From NCBI GenBank assembly GCA_016901395.1, contig JAEAMQ010000048.1:35116-99115 (forward strand): a stretch of 64,000 nt of DNA, given 5' to 3'. Of the stretch, positions 62,244 through 64,000 are shown one piece after another; position 1 is the stretch's first letter; each line of letters opens with the position of its first letter. The position numbers and the translations under genes were made by a program. Source of the stretch: Prevotella sp. (lineage in GTDB: Bacteria; Bacteroidota; Bacteroidia; Bacteroidales; Bacteroidaceae). Under the pieces are notes generated by a model. That model searched no databases. It was not told where the DNA came from and saw only the letters and a list, made by a program, of their open reading frames with translations.

Positions 62244-62361
62244 CAGATGTCTTGATGGATAAAAGATATACGGCGAAGAGGGCAGACTTATTATCATTTG
62301 CCACCATCTGAAGATGGTATTGGACAATCAGTTTTGCCGTTATAATGAAGCATAGATTACA

Positions 62362-63588
62362 ATGAAATCCAACATTTCGCGCCGGCCCGGCAGGTCACAG
62401 GCTATGGTTTTCATCATCCTCTTTGGTGTGGTGAGCTTGTTTTCGGACATGACCCATGAAAGTGTGTCCAGCATTCGAGGCATCTTCTTGTCGTTGGTCG
62501 GGGCTTCGGCAGCAACCATCGGTTTTATCTCCGGTCTTGGAGAACTCATCGGATATGGCATGCGTTATGTGTTTGGCAGGATGACCGACCGTACCAAACA
62601 CTATTGGCCCATGGTGATTTTGGGTTATGCACTCGAACTTGTCGCCGTGCCCAGCCTGGCATTGATCGGTGAACACGGATGGATAGCGGCCTGCGTGCTG
62701 CTCGTGGTGCAACGCATGGGCAAGGCCATCAAGAAGCCTGCCAAGGACACCGTGATGTCTTTTGCCTCGTTTCAGATAGGGCATGGCAAGAGTTTTGCCA
62801 TTCAGGAGATGCTCGACCAGATCGGAGCTTTCCTCGGTCCGGTGTTGCTCTATGTCATCATGCTGTTCAAGACCGAAGGCACCACATTCGAACGCTATTC
62901 GTTTTGCTTTGGCATGCTCGTCATTCCGGCCCTTATCACCATGACCATGCTGCTGATTACCAAGAGCAAGTTCCCCCATCCCGAGAAGTTTGAACCCACC
63001 CCCAAGGAATATATTCCGTTCAAAATGCAACGGCGGTTCATCTTTTATATCATCGGCATCAGCCTGTTTGCCTTTGGATTTATCGACTACTCGCTCATCG
63101 TCATGCACCTTTCCAAGGAGCATCTGTTCTCCGTGGAAGCCATCCCGCTGGTCTATGCCGGTGCGATGATTGTCGATGCCGTGGCCGCACTGGTCTTCGG
63201 CTGGCTGTTCGACCATCAGGGAACGCTTGCCCTAGTCATCTCCACGTTGCTCTCGGTGTCCTTCCCCCTGCTGGTGTTTGGCTTCTCAGCCACAACGCCT
63301 GTCATCTGGGGCATCGCCATGTGGGGTGTGGGCATGGGCGCACAAGAGTCTATCCTCAAAGCCGCCGTGGCCTCGATGGTGCCCAAACAGAGCCGTGCCA
63401 CGGGCTATGGCATCTTCGAATGTTCCTTCGGATTGTTCTGGTTTCTTGGCAGTTGGCTCCTCGGCGTGCTCTATGACTACCATCTCAGTGTGATGATCGG
63501 GGTGTCGATGGTGGCTCAGTTGGCAGCCATCCCCATGTATATCCTGTCCAACCGCAGTGCCCGCCAACCTGTTTCGCCACAAAACTAA
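62362..63588 (+). CDS. MFS transporter
   Basis: 408 residues, about twelve hydrophobic segments. Between the second and third segments lies YGMRYVFGRMTDRTKHYWP, the family loop with basic residues, and a RMGKAIKKPAKDTVMSFAS segment also seen in a group of uncharacterised MFS proteins. Substrate unknown. It stands alone and converges with recQ. Confidence 0.85.
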   Translation: MKSNISRRPGRSQAMVFIILFGVVSLFSDMTHESVSSIRGIFLSLVGASAATIGFISGLGELIGYGMRYVFGRMTDRTKHYWPMVILGYALELVAVPSLALIGEHGWIAACVLLVVQRMGKAIKKPAKDTVMSFASFQIGHGKSFAIQEMLDQIGAFLGPVLLYVIMLFKTEGTTFERYSFCFGMLVIPALITMTMLLITKSKFPHPEKFEPTPKEYIPFKMQRRFIFYIIGISLFAFGFIDYSLIVMHLSKEHLFSVEAIPLVYAGAMIVDAVAALVFGWLFDHQGTLALVISTLLSVSFPLLVFGFSATTPVIWGIAMWGVGMGAQESILKAAVASMVPKQSRATGYGIFECSFGLFWFLGSWLLGVLYDYHLSVMIGVSMVAQLAAIPMYILSNRSARQPVSPQN

Positions 63589-63615
63589 GCGAAACTCGGC
63601 GGAAAAATCTCTTCT

Positions 63616-64000
63616 TTACAAATATAAAGAACTACCGTCAATGTGGATTTCCTCCTCGTTGATGAGGTATTGCAATGCCTGATCCAACAAGGCTTGGGGC
63701 AGGGCAAGGCTGCGGAGTTCGGTGATGGGGTGTTTCTTCCGGTCTTCCAATAGTGAGAGTACGGCCTGCCTTGCCGACTCCTGATTGTGTTTGCCGGCAG
63801 GCCTTTGCCCATGCGCCAGACACACATCGCAGCCTCCGCAATCCTCGGTATCGGTCTCGCCAAAATACCTCAACAGCTGACGGCTGCGGCACACATTGTC
63901 GTTGGTGGCATATTCTATCATCGCGTTGATGCGCTTGGTGAACTGTTCCTTGCGCTCCTCATAGACCGAGGGTGGAATGACCATCAACTCTCCGTCGACC
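63616..64000 (-). CDS. recQ: RecQ-family ATP-dependent DNA helicase, C-terminal part
   Basis: The last ~128 residues; the frame is open to the right edge, so the helicase core lies outside. The zinc-binding part is visible: CRSRQLLRYFGE then CGGCDVC, four cysteines as in RecQ. The remainder is a short winged-helix-like tail (QAVLSLLEDRKKHPITELRSL...LIDQALQYLINEEEI). Without the core the exact RecQ paralogue cannot be decided. Confidence 0.85.
   Translation of the reverse strand, partial: VDGELMVIPPSVYEERKEQFTKRINAMIEYATNDNVCRSRQLLRYFGETDTEDCGGCDVCLAHGQRPAGKHNQESARQAVLSLLEDRKKHPITELRSLALPQALLDQALQYLINEEEIHIDGSSLYL

Overview
The window reads as a chromosomal segment of a Bacteroidales bacterium, most likely Prevotella or a close relative. 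The evidence is gene content (type IX secretion genes porW and porX, a fused L-fucokinase/GDP-fucose pyrophosphorylase, a DAHP synthase fused to chorismate mutase, GSCFA, DUF4834 and DUF3098 proteins), promoters of the Bacteroidetes type (TTTG or TTG, about 20 nt, TAnnTTTG) and few Shine-Dalgarno sequences. No rRNA, tRNA, CRISPR array, transposase gene or prophage was seen. Assignments come from reading motifs and family resemblance; no database search was possible.

Layout. 1-6 kb: the end of aroA, a small membrane protein, and the type IX secretion pair porW-porX. 6-12 kb: an EamA exporter, trxA, tsaE and dnaE. 12-20 kb: phospholipid genes psd-pssA-DUF4834, a radical SAM gene, then a run of ftsX, DUF3098, uppP, truB, queA and folK. 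20-31 kb: rpsO and typA (divergent), a GH31 enzyme, GSCFA-NUDIX-fkp, and divergent fucP. 31-41 kb: a secreted multidomain glycosidase with a sorting-like tail, a YfhO protein, mtnN-luxS, a candidate structured RNA, and tcdA. 41-50 kb: small secreted and TPR proteins, the Phe/Tyr operon pheA-aminotransferase-DAHP synthase/chorismate mutase-tyrA, a SIMPL protein, ffh and folD. 51-64 kb: a nest of non-coding repeats, a GH51 arabinofuranosidase, an abundant OmpA-type protein, the branched-chain operon ilvD-ilvB-ilvN-thioesterase-ilvC, an MFS transporter and the end of recQ.

The non-coding DNA is the most unusual part. (1) A ~330-nt region after luxS folds into a series of strong hairpins whose G-U pairs are all consistent with + strand RNA. 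(2) The Phe/Tyr operon is preceded by a complete ribosome-type attenuator: promoter, a 24-residue leader peptide with five Tyr and three Phe, and mutually exclusive antiterminator and terminator helices. (3) Arrays of a 22-bp unit containing a 15-bp palindrome occur at five loci, every one between converging genes. (4) Two kinds of larger inverted-repeat elements lie between mtnN and luxS and before the GH51 gene; in the second, one repeat appears inserted in an arm of another.
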